Assembly (NCBI GenBank): GCA_029782145.1
Contig: JAKOVH010000031.1
Location: forward strand, 124,001-188,000
DNA from: Actinomycetes bacterium
GTDB taxonomy: Bacteria > Actinomycetota > Acidimicrobiia > Acidimicrobiales > Acidimicrobilacustridaceae
Length of the DNA: 64,000 bases
Direction of reading: 5' to 3'
Of the stretch, positions 63,318-64,000 are shown piece after piece. The translations under genes were made by a program, and so were the position numbers. Each line of letters begins with the position of its first letter. Position 1 is the first letter of the stretch. The notes beneath the pieces were generated by a model. That model was not told the origin of the DNA. It saw only the letters and a list, made by a program, of their open reading frames with translations, and did no database searches.

Positions 63318-64000
63318 TCACGACCGGTCGAAGCGGGTGACCACCTCGGCGTGGTGCGTGTGGGGGAACAGGTCGACGACGACCGACTCGACCGCCCGGT
63401 AGCCCACGGCGGCCAGCAGTGCCGCGTCCCGCCCCGCCGCCGCCGGGTCGCAGCTGACCAGGATGAGCCGGGGCGCTCCGGCCGAGGCCAGCACGTGCAC
63501 ACCGGGCCGGCCCAACCCGGCACGCGACGGGTCGGCCACCACGACGTCGGCGCGCGGGGCGCGCAGGTGCTCGACGGGGCTGGCCACCACCTTCACGTCG
63601 AGGTCGGCGAGGTTGTGCCGGGCATCGGCCACCGACGAGCGGCTCCGTTCGGCGGCCACGCCACGCCACCCGTCGCGGCCGTGCAGGAGGGCGCCGGCGA
63701 AGAGGCCGACCCCGCAGTAGGCGTCGAGCAGCGTCCGGGGCCGACCGGGTCGCCCGCCGACGTCGAGCCGGTCGCCCACCATGGCGGCCACGACGTCGAC
63801 GAGGGCCACGGCGCCGTCGGTGCGGGTCTGGAAGAACGACTCGGCCGAGATCCGCCACCGCCGCCCCGCCACCTCCTCGTGGATCCACGCCCGCCGGCCG
63901 GCGGCGAGCTCGTCGGTGCCGACGACCAGCACGTCGTCGGGCAGCACCACGCCCTCGACGCTCGGGTGCACGATCGCCATCCGCTCCCCCGTGGCGGCAC
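63318..64000 (-). CDS. RNA (uracil-5-)-methyltransferase of the TrmA/RumA family, 5' end outside the window
   Basis: The frame is open to the window edge, so only the C-terminal 227 or so codons are seen. The visible part has ISAESFFQTRTDGAVAL, the SAM motif LLDAYCGVGLFAGAL, the ADVVVADPSRAGL motif and the catalytic Cys in LILVSCDPAAAGRD. It ends with VVDLFPHTHHAEVV, the standard TrmA/RumA/RlmD C-terminus. The family methylates C5 of uridine in tRNA or 23S rRNA. Which RNA is modified cannot be judged without the N-terminal TRAM domain. An in-frame ATG at 63980 is internal. Confidence 0.88.
   Translation of the reverse strand, partial: AATGERMAIVHPSVEGVVLPDDVLVVGTDELAAGRRAWIHEEVAGRRWRISAESFFQTRTDGAVALVDVVAAMVGDRLDVGGRPGRPRTLLDAYCGVGLFAGALLHGRDGWRGVAAERSRSSVADARHNLADLDVKVVASPVEHLRAPRADVVVADPSRAGLGRPGVHVLASAGAPRLILVSCDPAAAGRDAALLAAVGYRAVESVVVDLFPHTHHAEVVTRFDRS

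Overview
The window is GC-rich (roughly 70% or more), with many GTG starts and frequent 4-base start/stop overlaps (ATGA, GTGA). It carries an F420-type LLM oxidoreductase, a class II DAHP synthase, an HU protein with a long Lys/Ala tail, and mre/mrd, clp, folC, ndk and rne clusters. Together these point to a high-GC actinobacterium, most plausibly of the Acidimicrobiia (inference; no rRNA gene is present to confirm it).

The backbone is a set of housekeeping genes all read on the minus strand. From right to left they are tig-clpP-clpX-folC-[DUF559]-ndk-mreB-mreC-mreD-mrdA-mrdB, two radical-SAM-associated genes (TIGR03960 and TIGR03936 types), rng-rplU-rpmA-//-obg-proB-//-proA-//-nadD-LCP-rsfS. 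This order is widely conserved in actinobacteria. Here it is broken by four sets of extra genes: (1) a DUF559/AbiEi-like gene between folC and ndk, bordered on both sides by long palindromes; (2) a CLC channel, a 40-aa ORF, a dGTPase-like gene and three Tad-like pilin-assembly genes between rpmA and obg; (3) murJ and pspA between proB and proA; (4) a MoxR/CoxE pair, a PaaX-like regulator, sulfite reductase with cysH, a DAHP synthase and a sigma factor between proA and nadD.

The left end (1-1322) holds the 3' part of a LAGLIDADG-type gene and a small methyltransferase gene. To the right of tig (42.5-64 kb) the content is accessory. It includes tRNA-Pro, a membrane protein with a His-rich linker and an unrecognised C-terminal domain, a methyltransferase, a secreted SurE-like nucleotidase, tRNA-Gly, a proline-rich membrane-anchored protein with two copies of a beta-type domain, a lipoprotein, an EamA transporter, a secreted seven-bladed Vgb-like propeller with three C-terminal repeats, and a PQQ-type propeller lipoprotein. 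Next come a TauD dioxygenase, an LLM oxidoreductase/crotonase/MFS operon, a flavin reductase and a second MFS transporter. After these are tRNA-Arg, tRNA-His and tRNA-Lys, hupB, a quinone-oxidoreductase-type gene, a DUF4395-thioredoxin fusion, and the 3' part of an RNA uracil-5-methyltransferase gene cut by the window edge.

Two families of intergenic palindromes were found by eye. Family A (about 47 bp, four copies) has a GGTTCC/CGTTCCGG core. Family B (two copies) has arms of the type GTTCTGGTGGAG. Several copies lie at breaks in the conserved gene order. No rRNA, CRISPR array, IS element or phage module was seen.
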